This document shows, piece by piece, positions 6,179-7,143 of a stretch of 7,143 nt of DNA (positions are counted from its first letter, which is position 1; each line of letters begins with the position of its first letter). The DNA is taken from contig JAOUPW010000088.1 in assembly GCA_029879665.1 (NCBI GenBank), positions 1-7,143 on the forward strand, in the 5' to 3' direction. Origin of the DNA: Rhodospirillales bacterium (GTDB lineage: Bacteria > Pseudomonadota > Alphaproteobacteria > Rhodospirillales > JAOUPW01). The notes beneath the pieces were generated by a model. The model was not told the origin of the DNA. It ran no database searches and saw nothing but the letters and a program-made list of their open reading frames with translations. The translations under genes were made by a program, and so were the position numbers.

Positions 6179-7143
6179 ATGAAGAAAGTACTATTAAGCA
6201 CGACCGCCATTATCGCGGCTGGCTTGATTGCTTCGCCGGCTTCGGCCTCCGAAAAGATCAAGCTCGGCCTCGGCGGCTTCATGCAGCAGTGGGTGGGTTT
6301 CGCCGACAACGACGACAACACCACCAATAGCGATTACGGCGTGTGGGACCAAGGTGGCAACACCGAAATTTTCTTCACCGGCAGCACCACCCTCGACAAC
6401 GGCATCAAGATCGCCGTTAAGGTCGAAATGGAAGGCGACGGCGACGGAAACCGGGGTTCCATCGATGAATCCTGGATGGACATTTCGTCCAAGACCCTCG
6501 GCAACCTGCGCCTCGGCGCCGACGATATGGTTACCGATCTGATGGGCGTTCAGGCGTCTGACATCGGAATGGGCATCGTCTACTGGGATCGCTGGGTTGT
6601 CGTGTCTGGCGCCGTTGCCAATCACCATGACGCCCTTGCTCTCGGCAACGCGTCCGACGAAAGCAAAGTCACCTACATTTCGCCCCGCTTCATGGGCGTG
6701 CAGGTCGGCTTCAGCGCCGTTCCTGAACTTGGTGATGGCGTCAACCACGGCGGCATCGCCGTCGGAACCGCCAACTCGGGTGCCTGGGCCGCCGCTGTGA
6801 ACTACAAGAACAAGTTCAACGGCATCGGCATCAACACCACCTATGGCTACTATCACGAAGGTGATAATGGCGGTTTCACTGCCGGTACGCATAATCTGCA
6901 AGCCCATCAGGCTGGTGCGCAAATTACGTACGGCGGCTTCGAACTCGCCGGCGGTTGGGCCAATACCAACGAACAGCACCCGTCTCAGGTCGCTTCGTAT
7001 GCCGGTCAAGCCGGTAACAACGGCGAAGGCACCGTCTGGAACGTTGCTCTGAAATACTCGACGGGCCCGTATGCCGTTCAGGTTCTCTATTGGGATTCCG
7101 AAAAGGAAGGCACGCGAGACCTTAACGGCAATTATGATTCCAC
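6179..7143 (+). CDS. Outer-membrane porin, 3' end beyond the window
   Basis: The reading frame runs from the ATG at 6179 to the right edge without a stop, giving 321 complete codons; the C-terminus is missing. The N-terminus MKKVLLSTTAIIAAGLIASP ending ASA is a classic Sec signal peptide with cleavage predicted after Ala23. The mature protein begins SEKIKLGLGGFMQQWVGFAD, close to remembered porins of Magnetospirillum and relatives (general Gram-negative porin family, 16-stranded trimers). Further typical features are the alternating beta-strand pattern, the GNTEIFFTGSTTLDNGI and GNLRLGADD segments, acidic and glycine- or asparagine-rich loops, and aromatic residues near strand ends. It forms a diffusion channel for small solutes in the outer membrane. 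Codons ending in C dominate (GGC, GCC, AAC, ACC, ATC), a sign of high expression. It is divergent from the sulfotransferase and has its own leader. The substrate preference cannot be told from this part. Confidence 0.94.
   Translation, partial: MKKVLLSTTAIIAAGLIASPASASEKIKLGLGGFMQQWVGFADNDDNTTNSDYGVWDQGGNTEIFFTGSTTLDNGIKIAVKVEMEGDGDGNRGSIDESWMDISSKTLGNLRLGADDMVTDLMGVQASDIGMGIVYWDRWVVVSGAVANHHDALALGNASDESKVTYISPRFMGVQVGFSAVPELGDGVNHGGIAVGTANSGAWAAAVNYKNKFNGIGINTTYGYYHEGDNGGFTAGTHNLQAHQAGAQITYGGFELAGGWANTNEQHPSQVASYAGQAGNNGEGTVWNVALKYSTGPYAVQVLYWDSEKEGTRDLNGNYDS

Noticed and set aside
5842..6327. Minus-strand open frame of 161 codons across the intergenic region and porin start
   Set aside because: It runs antisense through the porin ribosome binding site and signal peptide, has an amino-acid composition unlike a folded protein, and has no family resemblance.
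6194..7009. Long open frame (271 codons) on the minus strand opposite the porin
   Set aside because: It lies wholly inside the porin on the other strand. The porin has a signal peptide, a strong ribosome binding site and a family-like sequence, while the antisense product shows no recognisable domain. Strong codon bias in a GC-rich gene commonly leaves such mirror frames open.

Overview
The window looks like a chromosomal segment of a GC-rich alphaproteobacterium, most likely Rhodospirillales-like. Three things point there: the lptE product has the alphaproteobacterial CGFQPLYG lipoprotein start, a DUF3576 lipoprotein sits directly upstream of leuS, and the porin at the right end has the N-terminus of porins from Magnetospirillum and its relatives. 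The taxonomic placement rests on recall of these families, not on a search.

The left 5.8 kb is read on the minus strand, in the order TPR-sulfotransferase (4033-5820), DUF3576 lipoprotein (3414-3974), leuS (724-3315), lptE (219-737) and the first 74 codons of holA (1-222, running off the left edge). Packing tightens along the row: 58 bp between the first two genes, 97 bp before leuS, a 14-base overlap of leuS with lptE, and a 4-base GTGA overlap of lptE with holA. DUF3576-leuS-lptE-holA is a conserved alphaproteobacterial housekeeping cluster that joins translation, LPS export and the replicative clamp loader. The sulfotransferase is the accessory member, and its substrate cannot be read from the sequence.

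A non-coding stretch of about 358 bp (5821-6178) separates the sulfotransferase from a plus-strand porin (6179 to the right edge, incomplete), so the two genes are divergent. This stretch holds both 5' leaders and at least two inverted repeats. The porin has a signal peptide, a strong ribosome binding site and a codon usage rich in C-ending codons, all consistent with an abundant outer-membrane protein.

Three of the six genes (lptE, DUF3576, porin) encode cell-envelope proteins. No RNA gene, CRISPR array, insertion sequence or clear mobile element was seen, and nothing amounts to a plainly new system. The points most worth a second look are the sulfotransferase next to the envelope cluster, the uncharacterised DUF3576 lipoprotein, and palindromes at the leuS start and in the porin leader.
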